Assembly (NCBI RefSeq): GCF_000423425.1
Contig: NZ_AUHY01000024.1
Location: 1-38,145, forward strand
Length of the DNA stretch: 38,145 nucleotides
From: Meiothermus rufus DSM 22234
Lineage (GTDB): Bacteria > Deinococcota > Deinococci > Deinococcales > Thermaceae
Direction: 5' to 3'
Shown here: positions 31,862-38,145 of the stretch, one piece after another
Layout of the letters: each line of letters opens with the position of its first letter
Position numbering within the stretch: the stretch's first letter is position 1
The notes under the pieces: generated by a model
What the model was told of the DNA's origin: nothing
The model's database searches: none
What the model saw: only the letters and a program-made list of their open reading frames with translations
Made by a program: the position numbers and the translations under genes

Positions 31862-33533
31862 GACCGGGAGCCTCTGGCTGCGCTGCTGGGAACGAAGCCC
31901 AGGCTGCAGGGCGCACCCCCTGGGTCAAAAGCGCCTCAGCCAAAGCGGCCTTAAGCTCGGATAGGCCCTGGCCTTGGGTGGCCGAGACCGGCAAGCCGCC
32001 CAAACGCTCCTTGAGGAACTCCAGGTCGTAGCCGTCGGCCCGGTCAGCCTTGGAGAGCACCAGGATGCGCCGGGCCTCGACCCCTAGCTCGGCCAACAAT
32101 GCCTCCACTACCCGGTACCGTTCCAAAGCCCCCTCCTGTGAGGCATCCAACACGTGCAGCAGCACATCGGCGTCGTGCAACTCTTCCAAAGTAGCCCGGA
32201 AAGCCTCGAGCAAATCGCTGGGCATATGGCGAATGAAGCCCACCGTGTCGGTATAGAGCACCTCGCCCAACCCCGGCAAAAAGCCCCGGCGGGTCAGGGG
32301 GCGCAGGGTGGCAAAGAGTTTGTTCTCGCCTGGCTCACCCTTTTTGGCTAGGGCCTGCATCAGGGTGGTCTTGCCTGCGTTGGTGTAGCCCACCACCGCG
32401 ACGATGGGCAAGCCCGAGCGCTCCCGTTGCCGGCGGGTCTCCTGCCGCCGGGTGGCCATTGCCTCTAGTTTGCGGGTGAGCTCGGCAATGCGGTCTTGCA
32501 GGCGGCGCCGATCCACCTCCAGCTTGGTCTCGCCCGGCCCCCGGGTGCCAATCCCTCCCCCTAAGCGGGATAAGTCCTTGCCCTTACCCACTAGCCGGGG
32601 CAGCAGGTATTTGAGCTGGGCCAGCTCTACTTGCACCTTGGCCTCCGGCGTGCGAGCGTGCTGGGCAAAGATGTCCAGAATGAGCTGGGTTCGGTCGAGC
32701 ACCTTTAGGCCGGTTAGGCTTTCCAACTCCCGGGCCTGGGCTGCGCTTAGCTCGAGGCCAAAGATGAGGGTTCCCGCATTCTGGTGGTAGGCTTGCGAAA
32801 CCAGCTCCTCTACCTTACCCCGGCCCACCGCGTAGCGCGGGTCCAGGCTAGGGCGGAAGACCAGCTCCTGGTGGGCTACCACGGCCCCTGCCGTACGGGC
32901 CAGCTCGGCCAGCTCCGCCAGGTCTACCTCGGCCTGCACCCCCTGGCCCTGATCCACCCCCACCAGTACCGCCCGCTCCCCCGAGCCATCCCGCAGATCA
33001 AGCACCCGGGCCTGGCGGGAAAGCTCCTCTTCCAAGGCGGCCACCGCAGCGGCCAGATCCCACTCGAGGTATTCGTGGTAAGGGCGCGCGGGGAAGATCT
33101 GCCAGTCCTCCTCGATGGCTTTAGGTGGCGAGAGCAGGGCCAAATGCAGCTTACCGGGGAGGCCTTGTTCCACCTCGAGCGCGGCCATGGCGTCTAGGCG
33201 GTGCAAGAAGAGCAGCGAAAGGTCGGGCCGCGAAAGCCCACCCTTAGCCAGATGGGTGTGCAGCACCCGATACCCACAAAGGCGGGTCTCCACCAGGGCC
33301 GCCTCGGGCATGGGCAGCTCTTTGGCATCCCCTACCGCCACCCGGATAACCCGACCTCCCCGGTCGAAGAGCAGGCTGATGGGCTTCTCCAGCTCTTCCG
33401 ACAAAGCCGCCAGCGTACGCGCCAGCTCGGCGGAGAGGAGTCGGTTGGCGCCTACGCGGCGGTTATACAGGTTGGCCAGACGCCTTTTCTCGCTGGGCTT
33501 AAGACCGTTGGTGCGTCCGAAGATTTTCTCCAC
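31839..33533 (-). CDS. hflX: GTPase HflX
   Basis: This 564-residue protein is longer than E. coli HflX (426) because of an N-terminal extension of about 190 residues, as in Thermus. The HflX N-domain follows, with the glycine-rich linker [15 protein letters not shown], then a coiled coil and the GTPase domain: G1 GYTNAGKTT (about 381-389), G3 DTVGFI (about 426), and G4 SKAD (about 491) in place of NKxD. HflX binds the 50S ribosomal subunit and rescues stalled ribosomes under heat or antibiotic stress. The GTG start has AGGTGAG 5 nt upstream. The promoter lies about 90 bp upstream. Its end overlaps acyP by 23 bp. Confidence 0.95.
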   Translation of the reverse strand: MEKIFGRTNGLKPSEKRRLANLYNRRVGANRLLSAELARTLAALSEELEKPISLLFDRGGRVIRVAVGDAKELPMPEAALVETRLCGYRVLHTHLAKGGLSRPDLSLLFLHRLDAMAALEVEQGLPGKLHLALLSPPKAIEEDWQIFPARPYHEYLEWDLAAAVAALEEELSRQARVLDLRDGSGERAVLVGVDQGQGVQAEVDLAELAELARTAGAVVAHQELVFRPSLDPRYAVGRGKVEELVSQAYHQNAGTLIFGLELSAAQARELESLTGLKVLDRTQLILDIFAQHARTPEAKVQVELAQLKYLLPRLVGKGKDLSRLGGGIGTRGPGETKLEVDRRRLQDRIAELTRKLEAMATRRQETRRQRERSGLPIVAVVGYTNAGKTTLMQALAKKGEPGENKLFATLRPLTRRGFLPGLGEVLYTDTVGFIRHMPSDLLEAFRATLEELHDADVLLHVLDASQEGALERYRVVEALLAELGVEARRILVLSKADRADGYDLEFLKERLGGLPVSATQGQGLSELKAALAEALLTQGVRPAAWASFPAAQPEAPGLRRFETP

Positions 33534-33577
33534 TAAGGCTCACCTAAGCTGAAAAGACAAGCCAACTCCTCCGCCAT
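33533..33577 (-). CDS. Possible upstream mini-ORF coupled to hflX
   Basis: In the hflX leader, a 14-codon frame begins at ATG 33577 (MAEELACLFSLGEP) and ends in TAG, whose G is the first base of the hflX GTG (TAGTG). Such overlap would allow translational coupling. There is no ribosome site before this ATG and no homologue known to me, so it may be chance. Confidence 0.2.
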   Translation of the reverse strand: MAEELACLFSLGEP

Positions 33578-33619
33578 CTGGTTCGAAGGAGTGCGGCGTG
33601 TACTCTCAACTTGTTCTAA

Positions 33620-33625
33620 AGTATA
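33620..33625 (-). promoter_or_regulatory. Probable -10 box of hflX
   Basis: TATACT on the minus strand would start transcription near 33613, leaving a leader of about 80 nt. The -35 region is A/T-rich but poor (ATTATT, 17 bp upstream). Unlike most genes here, hflX then has a real leader and a ribosome site. The remaining 33626-33731 stretch holds two CTCGAG sites and nothing else that I recognise. Confidence 0.45.
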
Positions 33626-33731
33626 GCATGCTCGAGGCCGAAAATAATAACGCAGCGCACATGCATAAACCTTCAAACCACCAACCCCGCTGTGCTCGAG
33701 GTAGGCCACAGGCCATCTCACCCTGCCGGGG

Positions 33732-33737
33732 TAAGCT
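33732..33737 (+). promoter_or_regulatory. -10 box before the HAD pseudogene
   Basis: TAAGCT lies 7 nt before GTG 33745. The promoter appears to have survived the decay of the gene. Confidence 0.35.
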
Positions 33738-33744
33738 TTGAGAA

Positions 33745-34215
33745 GTGGGGCGATTTAGGGCCATTTTCTTTGATCTAGACGAGACGGTGCTCAAACCTAG
33801 GGAACAAAACCCCCGGGCCGAGTTCAAAAGAAGGCATGGCCTCGAGGAACACCGGCTCATCCTTGAAGCCATCACCCTGCACCCGGCCTTAAAACAGGCC
33901 CAGGTGCTCGATGGGTCTACCCACCGCGCTTCTCACCAACAATCATCGGGCCGCCACCGAACAGGTTTTGCACAAATACAACCTAGCTTTCTCGCTGGTG
34001 CTGACCCGGTAGGCCTGCTGCAACAGGCTCTAGCCCACTTCGGCCTTGCCCCCAAGGAAGCCCTGTACATCGGCGACTCAGAAGGCGATAGGCAGGCCGC
34101 CCAGACCCTGGGCATGCCGGTATGGTTCTTAGCCACGCCGCACAACCCCCATCTCCAGCCTCGCTTTGCCCATCCTGAGGAACTGCTACAGGCTTTGTTA
34201 GTCCATTTGGAGTAG
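33745..34215 (+). pseudogene. Decayed HAD-superfamily hydrolase
   Basis: The first part encodes HAD motif I (RAIFFDLDETVLKP), and the last part, in the same frame, encodes motif IV and surroundings (LAHFGLAPKEALYIGDSEGDRQAA). Between them the reading is broken. From about 33911 the conserved motif II segment (GLPTALLTNNHRAATEQVL) lies in the +1 frame and ends at a TAG (34008-34010). The original frame resumes at DPVGLLQQ. The cap region and the motif III segment (normally a Lys-Pro) are missing. The original frame happens to stay open throughout, giving 156 residues with a nonsense middle. HAD activity is not expected. YdcF follows after 11 nt. Confidence 0.75.
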
Positions 34216-34218
34216 AAT
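34213..34218 (+). promoter_or_regulatory. -10 box of the YdcF-like gene
   Basis: TAGAAT ends 8 nt before ATG 34227; its TAG is also the stop codon of the pseudogene upstream. No ribosome site is seen. Confidence 0.4.
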
Positions 34219-34226
34219 TCCTCATT

Positions 34227-34757
34227 ATGCGCGGGTGGTTGGCAGTAATGCTGGTGGGTCTGGGGCTGCTGGCTTTTAGCCCAAAAGCAGCCAGCGGTCC
34301 GTTGCAAAAAGCTGACTGGATTGTGGTGCTGGGTGCGGCCCAGTACAACGGTGAACCCTCCACCATCTTTCGCAACCGCCTCGAGGCCGCCCTGCGCTTG
34401 TATCGCCAAGGCTACGCCTCCCGCATCGCCGTGACCGGAGGGCGCCGCCCCGGCGACCTGCACAGCGAAGGCGAGGTAGGCTGCCGCTACCTGCAAGAAC
34501 GCGGGGTGCCTCCCCGGGCCCTTTACTGCGAAAAAGAAAGCCGACGCACCTGGGAAAACCTCAGCAACATTGCCCCCGTAGTAGGCCGCTCGCCCATCAT
34601 CGTCGTTACCGACGAACCTCACCTGCCCAGGGCCCTCATCCTGGCAGAGCAAATCGGGCTGAAGGCAACCGGCTTTGCTGTACGGGGGCAGTTCAAGGAG
34701 TCTTACTGGCAGCGCGAGGCCCTGGCTGCCTTGCTGGCCCGGCTGGGGGTGCGCTAA
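34227..34757 (+). CDS. YdcF/SanA-like DUF218 membrane-associated protein
   Basis: The protein has 176 residues: an N-terminal signal or anchor segment (WLAVMLVGLGLLAFS), then the DUF218 fold with WIVVLGAAQYNGEPS, LYRQGYASRIAVTGG, the acidic patch HSEGEVGCRYL, and the ESRRTWENL motif characteristic of the family, followed by IIVVTDEPHLPRA. DUF218 proteins (YdcF, SanA, ElyC) act at the envelope; SanA and ElyC influence vancomycin resistance and peptidoglycan or enterobacterial common antigen balance. The reaction is unknown. The gene ends 1 bp from the convergent divIVA-like gene. Confidence 0.85.
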   Translation: MRGWLAVMLVGLGLLAFSPKAASGPLQKADWIVVLGAAQYNGEPSTIFRNRLEAALRLYRQGYASRIAVTGGRRPGDLHSEGEVGCRYLQERGVPPRALYCEKESRRTWENLSNIAPVVGRSPIIVVTDEPHLPRALILAEQIGLKATGFAVRGQFKESYWQREALAALLARLGVR

Positions 34758-34758
34758 C

Positions 34759-35244
34759 TCAGCGCTTGAAGCGATCCAGCGAGGATAGGTAGCCTTCCAG
34801 CAGGGCCTTGAACTGGCTTATGAACAGGTCGCGCTCGTTACGCACCTGCTCGATGTCGCTTTTGATGCGCTTCATCTGCTCGACGAGTTCCTGCAAAGCT
34901 GCCTGGCGCTCGGCCTCGGTCTCGCGCCGGATGAGTTCGGCCTCGCGCTCGGCCTGGGCCTTAATCTCGCGGGCAATCCGCTCGGCGGCCACCACCGCCC
35001 GCTTGAGTTCGGCCTCGCCCTCACGGGACTTGGCCAGCTCGGCCTCGAGTTCGCGAATACGGCTGCGCAAGCGTTCGTTCTCCTCAATCAGCCCGGTCTG
35101 AAGGTCAGCCACCCGGGCTAAGTATTCCCGCACCTCGGCCACCACGTAGCCCCTTAGCCCCTGGCGAAACTCCTGGTAGCGGATGTCCAGCGGTGTTAGC
35201 TCTGCCCGCTCCATACGAAACTCACCCGTTGCGCGCTCATCCAT
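34759..35244 (-). CDS. DivIVA-like coiled-coil protein
   Basis: The 161 residues contain the DivIVA N-domain pattern LTPLDIRYQEFRQGLRGYVVAEVREYL (about 16-42, the short form of the membrane-curvature-binding head) followed by a long heptad-rich coiled coil rich in Glu, Arg and Ala up to about residue 140. DivIVA proteins sit at negatively curved membrane at poles and septa and recruit division or wall-synthesis proteins. ATG 35244 is preferred because TAGGCT is 6 nt upstream; an internal ATG at 35214 with GGTGAG upstream is the alternative. The start overlaps the end of the nucleotidyltransferase gene by 8 bp. Confidence 0.85.
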   Translation of the reverse strand: MDERATGEFRMERAELTPLDIRYQEFRQGLRGYVVAEVREYLARVADLQTGLIEENERLRSRIRELEAELAKSREGEAELKRAVVAAERIAREIKAQAEREAELIRRETEAERQAALQELVEQMKRIKSDIEQVRNERDLFISQFKALLEGYLSSLDRFKR

Positions 35245-35611
35245 TGTCCCAGCCTACGGCAGGCGGCGGTGGGTTTGTCAAACCCAAGCGCAAAGGACAT
35301 GCGCCTTCCAGCATCCTTGCCAACACGGGCCCCAAAGCCTGAGCCTCTTCCACGGTGTAGGCGTGAAGCTCCAGCGGCAGCCTAGCAAAGGCCTTACGGG
35401 CCAGGCGGTACAGGTCTTCTCGCCGAGGTTCCTGGTAAATCAGCAAGAGATCCACGTCACTATTCGGCAAGGCCCGGCCCTTGGCCCAGGAACCAAACAG
35501 GTAAGCCCGCTGTAGGGGAAGATGCAAGCGTAGGGCCTCAAGCCCCGCTTCAAGAAGCAGAATTAGTTCCTCTTGACTCCAAGGTGGAGAGAAAATCTTT
35601 ACAGTAGGCAT
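35237..35611 (-). CDS. Minimal nucleotidyltransferase (MNT) of a HEPN/MNT pair
   Basis: The protein has 124 residues with the GSx10DxD signature GSWAKGRALPNSDVD and a following LLLIY strand. The later ELHAYTVEE region may hold the third acidic residue. It belongs to the minimal nucleotidyltransferases that pair with HEPN proteins; in characterised pairs the MNT partner modifies or restrains the HEPN protein. ATG 35611 has a strong ribosome site (AAGGAG, 4 nt spacing). The gene overlaps the upstream HEPN gene by 62 bp. Its last bases contain the promoter and start codon of the divIVA-like gene. Confidence 0.85.
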   Translation of the reverse strand: MPTVKIFSPPWSQEELILLLEAGLEALRLHLPLQRAYLFGSWAKGRALPNSDVDLLLIYQEPRREDLYRLARKAFARLPLELHAYTVEEAQALGPVLARMLEGACPLRLGLTNPPPPAVGWDNG

Positions 35612-35969
35612 ATATCTCCTTAGCGTAGCTCAAAAGGCGCTGAGCCTCAGGCCGGCGGTAGCGCTCAAAGGGGGCCCCCTCCGGCAGAGCGTCGGGATAA
35701 CGGCTAGGGATATAAGCCTTGTCCAGCTCACTGGCCCCATCCAAAAGGGCCTCTGGCACCGCGCGGTGCTCCTCTAAAGCTTGAAGCAGCCCGGTGACGG
35801 AGTGCCCCCAGGCGAGCAAACCCATCCGTTGGAAAACCGCCTTCACCGCTTTTTCCGCTGCCTGCTGGGCAGCGAAAGCGGCCCACTCGTAAAACCCTCG
35901 CTCCAAAGCTAGCTGAGCGTGCTCCAGATCGCGCCCAGCCTGGAGGATGAAGTCCCGGCTTCGCTCCAC
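35550..35969 (-). CDS. HEPN domain protein of a HEPN/MNT pair
   Basis: This 139-residue helical protein has the PF05168-type HEPN pattern: EWAAFAAQQAAEKAVKAVF (about 29-47), GHSVTGLL and the late segment ELDKAYIPSRYPDALPEG. HEPN domains of this kind are often RNases or nucleotide-binding partners of minimal nucleotidyltransferases. The HEPN gene comes first here, the reverse of the mntA-hepT order at 12262-13060, so this is a different subtype. GTG 35969 lies 6 nt after TAGGGT. It is probably a two-gene unit with the overlapping nucleotidyltransferase. The toxin role is inferred. Confidence 0.85.
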   Translation of the reverse strand: MERSRDFILQAGRDLEHAQLALERGFYEWAAFAAQQAAEKAVKAVFQRMGLLAWGHSVTGLLQALEEHRAVPEALLDGASELDKAYIPSRYPDALPEGAPFERYRRPEAQRLLSYAKEIYAYCKDFLSTLESRGTNSAS

Positions 35970-35975
35970 CCTAAT

Positions 35976-35981
35976 ACCCTA
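35976..35981 (-). promoter_or_regulatory. -10 box of the HEPN/MNT pair
   Basis: TAGGGT on the minus strand lies 6 nt before GTG 35969: leaderless spacing. It sits in the 16-bp gap after the yggS stop, so yggS transcripts may also read through. Confidence 0.4.
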
Positions 35982-35985
35982 CCAC

Positions 35986-36627
35986 TCAATCGGGCTGAAA
36001 AAGGGCCTGCCCCACCCGCACCAGCGTAGCCCCTTCCTCTATCGCCACCTCAAAATCGCCCGACATGCCCATGCTGCGCTCAGGTAGCTGGTACCGATCG
36101 GCCAACCTCGAGAGCTGGGCAAAAATGGGCCGCACCGCCTGGGGGTCTGAGCTGTAGGGGGCTACCGTCATCAGGCCCTCTACCCGCAGGCCTGGCAAGG
36201 CCTGAATCTGGGCCATGGCCTCGGGCAGTTCTTCCTCCAGGAAGCCGTGCTTTTGCGGCTCGCGCCCCAGGTTGAGCTCGAGCAACACCCGCTGCTGCTT
36301 GCCCGCCTCGGTAGCCTTGCGGGCCACCGCCTCGGCTAGGCGCAAGGAGTCAATGGAGTGGATCAGGTCGAAGCGTACAGCAAACTTAGCCTTGTTGCGC
36401 TGCAAAGGGCCGATAAAGTGCCACTGTGCGGCCAGCTCGGCCATCTTGGGCAAAGCCTCCTGGATGCGCGACTCACCCAGGGGATAGTCCCCAAAAGCCA
36501 GTACCCGCTCGCGAATCTCGGCCACGCTGTGCCCCTTGGTCACCGCCACCAAGCACACCTCCTGGGGGTTGCGCCCGGCGCGGCGGCAGGCCTGCTGGAT
36601 GCGCTCTAAAACCCCCGGAAGGCTCAT
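35986..36627 (-). CDS. YggS family pyridoxal-phosphate homeostasis protein
   Basis: The protein has 213 residues and the alanine-racemase-like barrel of the YggS/PLPBP family. The PLP-binding lysine is in VAVTKGH (about K36). LGESRIQEALPK corresponds to the family GENxxQE motif, and WHFIGPLQRNK and GMSGDFEVAIEEGATLVRVGQALF are hallmark segments. YggS keeps free PLP levels in balance and affects amino-acid metabolism. The frame is open far upstream, but ATG 36627 is chosen because homologues begin there and it overlaps the stop of the phosphorylase gene (ATGA), indicating coupling. Confidence 0.95.
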   Translation of the reverse strand: MSLPGVLERIQQACRRAGRNPQEVCLVAVTKGHSVAEIRERVLAFGDYPLGESRIQEALPKMAELAAQWHFIGPLQRNKAKFAVRFDLIHSIDSLRLAEAVARKATEAGKQQRVLLELNLGREPQKHGFLEEELPEAMAQIQALPGLRVEGLMTVAPYSSDPQAVRPIFAQLSRLADRYQLPERSMGMSGDFEVAIEEGATLVRVGQALFQPD

Positions 36628-37445
36628 AGCGCAGCCAGAATCCCCCGCACGAACTGGCGGAAACGGGCCCCGCTCTGGGCTGCCACCGCCAGCACCTCCG
36701 CCTCGGTGGCGTGGTGGTCGCGCTCGGGCACGGCCATATCGGTAATGGTGGAAAGGCCCAGCACCCGGGCCCCGAGGTGGCGCAGGGCGATCACCTCCGG
36801 CACGGTGGACATCCCAATGGCATCGGCCCCCAGGCCGCGCAGGAGCTTGAGCTCGGCCCGGGTAGCAAACTGCGGCCCCGGCCACCAGGCATACACCCCC
36901 TCGCGCAGTAGGAAATCCTGGGCGCGTGCCACCTTGTGGGCCAGGGTTCGCAGGCCAGGGTCGTAGGCGTCGAAGGTTACCGGAAAGCGCGGCCCCAAGC
37001 GCTCGTCGTTGGGGCCGGTGAGGGGTGAGAGGCCAGCGTAGTTGATGTAATCGCTGTGCAGCATTAGCTCGCCCGCGTTCCAGCCAGGGTTCAGCCCCCC
37101 CGCCGCCGAGGTGACGAAAAAGGTACGGGCCCCCAGGAAGAAGCCCACCCGGTGGGGAAAGACTACCTCCGCCGGGCTATAGCCCTCGTAGCAGTGCACC
37201 CGGCCCTTGTAGGCCAGAACGCGCTTGCCCTCGAGGTGGCCCAGAATGAGCCTCCCTTCGTGCCCCGGGGCGGTGGACTGGGGAAAGTGAGGGAGGGAGG
37301 CATAGGGAAAACTGGCCACCACCTCGATCTCGTCGGCCAAAGGGCCCAGCCCCGAACCCAGCACCAGCCCCACTTCGGGGGAAAAGTCGGTCTGGGAGCG
37401 GATGTGGTCTACGGCTTGCTGAATCTGCTGGTAGGTCGAACCCAT
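36624..37445 (-). CDS. Trimeric-type purine nucleoside phosphorylase with altered base-specificity residues
   Basis: This 273-residue protein of the PNP/MTAP family cleaves purine nucleosides with phosphate for purine salvage. Hallmarks are LGSGLG with the phosphate-binding S31, GRVHCYEG with H84, SAAGGLN, the HSDYINYAGLSPLTGPN segment and GMSTVPEVIALRH. Two positions that read 6-oxopurines in human PNP are changed: Glu201 corresponds to A194 (FAT instead of FET) and Asn243 to D236 (ITD instead of ITN). Aspartate there is linked to 6-aminopurine (adenosine) preference and occurs in MTA phosphorylases. I therefore suspect adenosine or related substrates. ATG 37445 is 7 nt after TAGATT. yggS overlaps its stop by 4 bp. 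Confidence 0.93.
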   Translation of the reverse strand: MGSTYQQIQQAVDHIRSQTDFSPEVGLVLGSGLGPLADEIEVVASFPYASLPHFPQSTAPGHEGRLILGHLEGKRVLAYKGRVHCYEGYSPAEVVFPHRVGFFLGARTFFVTSAAGGLNPGWNAGELMLHSDYINYAGLSPLTGPNDERLGPRFPVTFDAYDPGLRTLAHKVARAQDFLLREGVYAWWPGPQFATRAELKLLRGLGADAIGMSTVPEVIALRHLGARVLGLSTITDMAVPERDHHATEAEVLAVAAQSGARFRQFVRGILAAL

Positions 37446-37452
37446 GCCCTCA

Positions 37453-37458
37453 AATCTA
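37453..37458 (-). promoter_or_regulatory. -10 box of the nucleoside phosphorylase-yggS operon
   Basis: TAGATT on the minus strand ends 7 nt before ATG 37445. A TTGACC lies 19 bp upstream (37483-37478). GAGGG sits in the 7-nt gap, so translation could start on a leaderless or very short-leader message. Confidence 0.5.
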
Positions 37459-37492
37459 CCTTATCCGGTCATAAAAGGGTCAATACACGTGC

Positions 37493-37530
37493 AAAAAAAA
37501 CAAAACCGGAGCCCAAAAGCCCCGGTTTTG
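37493..37530 (-). terminator. Intrinsic terminator of the tRNA operon
   Basis: CAAAACCGG (37501-37509) pairs perfectly with CCGGTTTTG (37522-37530). Reading on the minus strand, the hairpin is followed directly by eight T (37500-37493). It lies 9 bp after the elongator tRNA and ends the tRNA transcript before the phosphorylase promoter. Confidence 0.9.
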
Positions 37531-37539
37531 TGTATTGCT

Positions 37540-37616
37540 TGGTGGCTATGGGCGGACTCGAACCGCCGACACCACGATTATGAGTCGTGTGCTCTAACCG
37601 GCTGAGCTACATAGCC
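37540..37616 (-). tRNA. tRNA-Met (CAT), elongator
   Basis: The 77-nt cloverleaf has acceptor arms GGCTATG/CATAGCC, discriminator A and encoded CCA (37542-37540). The D-arm is GCTC..GAGC, the anticodon stem-loop ACGACTCATAATCGT has anticodon CAT, and the T-arm is GGCGG-TTCGAGT-CCGCC. The sequence closely follows the E. coli elongator Met tRNA, so Met is preferred over lysidine-type Ile2, which also has a CAT anticodon gene. It is 1 nt downstream of the initiator tRNA. Confidence 0.93.
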
Positions 37617-37617
37617 G

Positions 37618-37694
<77 letters not shown>

Positions 37695-37729
37695 ACGAAG
37701 TGGGCCTACGGGCCAAAACCGCAAACTCA

Positions 37730-37758
37730 ATCTTAGGCGGGGAAAGGCGGTAAGTCAA
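37730..37758 (-). promoter_or_regulatory. Promoter of the tRNA-fMet/tRNA-Met operon
   Basis: On the minus strand TTGACT (37758-37753) and TAAGAT (37735-37730) are 17 bp apart, a strong housekeeping promoter. Transcription would start near 37723, about 29 nt before the mature initiator tRNA. The IS end lies only 5 bp upstream of the -35 box, replacing whatever upstream element was there. Confidence 0.8.
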
Positions 37759-37763
37759 GACAG

Positions 37764-37921
37764 TGTAATCGGTCAACACATGTGAGACTGGGGAACCGAC
37801 TCCTCCTGCATCTTAGCTAAATACTCCAAGGGAGCAAGACCCTGTAATCGGTCAACACATGTGAGACTGGGGAACCGACTCCTCCTGCATCTTAGCTAAA
37901 TACTCCAAGGGAGCAAGACCC
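37764..37921. repeat. Exact 79-bp tandem duplication of an IS end
   Basis: Bases 37764-37842 and 37843-37921 are identical. Each unit holds the IS terminus starting TGTAATCGGTCA, the 14-base terminal repeat ACACATGTGAGACT, and the last codons and stop of the transposase gene. The outer unit is thus a truncated IS remnant, and the inner unit belongs to the IS that continues to the right. Insertion of one copy into another, slippage, or assembly error at a contig end could each explain it. Confidence 0.9.
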
Positions 37922-38145
37922 CCCAGGGCCATGTGAGGCCTTCGGCGGTTGTAGTGGTCCAGGGAGGCATCCAGCTCTGCCTGTAGCTCGCTGAGCCGGG
38001 GGGGCAGAGGCCGGGTATAGAGCTCCTCCCTAAAGGTCCGTTGCACCCGCTCCACGTGACCATTGAGTTTAGGACTCCTCGGCGGCAGCACAAACAAGGC
38101 AATCCCCAGAGCACAGCAGGCCTCCTCAAACTCGGCCATGAACTC
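37843..38145 (-). mobile_element. IS481-like insertion sequence, partial (transposase 3' end)
   Basis: This is the downstream end of an IS of the same family and orientation as that at 1-326, judged by the shared ACACATGTGAGACT and GGGGAACC blocks. The transposase stop codon lies inside the terminal repeat region (37854-37852). The element continues past the right edge. The two IS copies flank about 37.4 kb in direct orientation. Confidence 0.8.
37852..38145 (-). CDS. IS481-like transposase, C-terminal part (truncated by window edge)
   Basis: The last 97 codons of a DDE (rve integrase core) transposase are visible. EFMAEFEEACCALGI normally follows the second catalytic aspartate (just off the window). 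PRSPKLNGHVERVQRTFREEL carries the third catalytic residue, the glutamate of HVER. LDHYNRRRPHMALGGLAPLEYL is the conserved IS481/IS3 tail. The reading frame is intact to a TGA in the terminal repeat, so this copy may be active if the rest is intact. Confidence 0.88.
   Translation of the reverse strand, partial: EFMAEFEEACCALGIALFVLPPRSPKLNGHVERVQRTFREELYTRPLPPRLSELQAELDASLDHYNRRRPHMALGGLAPLEYLAKMQEESVPQSHMC

Noticed and set aside
36628-36885. Extension of yggS by 86 codons upstream
   Set aside because: The extension overlaps the phosphorylase gene in another frame and is low-complexity Arg/Gly/Pro; the ATGA overlap gives the natural start.
37540-37616. Assigning the CAT tRNA as tRNA-Ile2 (lysidine)
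   Set aside because: The body matches elongator Met tRNA more closely than Ile2; assignment remains open to a formal identity-element check.
37764-37921. The two 79-bp repeats as a small CRISPR array
   Set aside because: The units are directly adjacent with no spacers and contain an IS terminus and transposase codons.

Overview
The window looks like chromosomal DNA of a thermophile of the phylum Deinococcota, family Thermaceae, most likely Meiothermus or a close relative. The RNA polymerase beta and beta-prime proteins are Thermus-like in sequence and length. The DNA is GC-rich. The block rpoB-rpoC-class II aldolase-small protein-proline iminopeptidase-like protein resembles the Thermus order as I remember it. 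Most first genes of transcription units have a TANNNT box 6-8 nt before the start codon, as expected for the leaderless mRNAs common in this phylum. The genus is an inference.

Both ends of the window lie inside insertion sequences of one family (IS481-like DDE transposases, both on the minus strand). The left end shows the transposase N-terminus and the right end the C-terminus. They share a 14-base terminal inverted repeat. The sequence may be a contig that stops at two IS copies.

From left to right: a TetR-type regulator (422-1036); a minus-strand operon read from about 11020 down to 1033, made of rpoB, rpoC, a class II aldolase, a small unknown protein and a serine-less alpha/beta hydrolase; hemW on the plus strand; a HepT/MntA-type HEPN/nucleotidyltransferase pair (12262-13060); a terminator and the C-terminal stump of a lost surface protein next to mfd (13171-16310).

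From 16430 to 31481 lies an envelope-centred block: pcp, a lipid-A-disaccharide-synthase-related protein, three glycosyltransferases, an MFS permease, a NodB-type polysaccharide deacetylase, and a very large TamB-like protein of 2743 residues. A reasonable reading is that these genes build, modify and move a surface glycolipid or glycan, with TamB linking the inner and outer membranes.

After it come acylphosphatase, hflX, a decayed HAD hydrolase gene, a YdcF-like protein, a DivIVA-like coiled-coil protein, a second HEPN/nucleotidyltransferase pair, yggS, and a purine nucleoside phosphorylase with altered base-specificity residues. Then follow two adjacent CAT-anticodon tRNA genes (initiator, then elongator Met) with their own promoter and terminator. 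An exact 79-bp tandem repeat of an IS end lies just upstream of that promoter.

The strongest unexplained signals are a roughly seven-fold excess of the palindrome CTCGAG across the whole window, the very regular leaderless promoter spacing, a 16-bp divergent promoter with interlocked -10 boxes, loss of expected catalytic residues in the hydrolase (Ser to Gly) and in HepT (His to Arg), and a strong hairpin leader ahead of rpoB.
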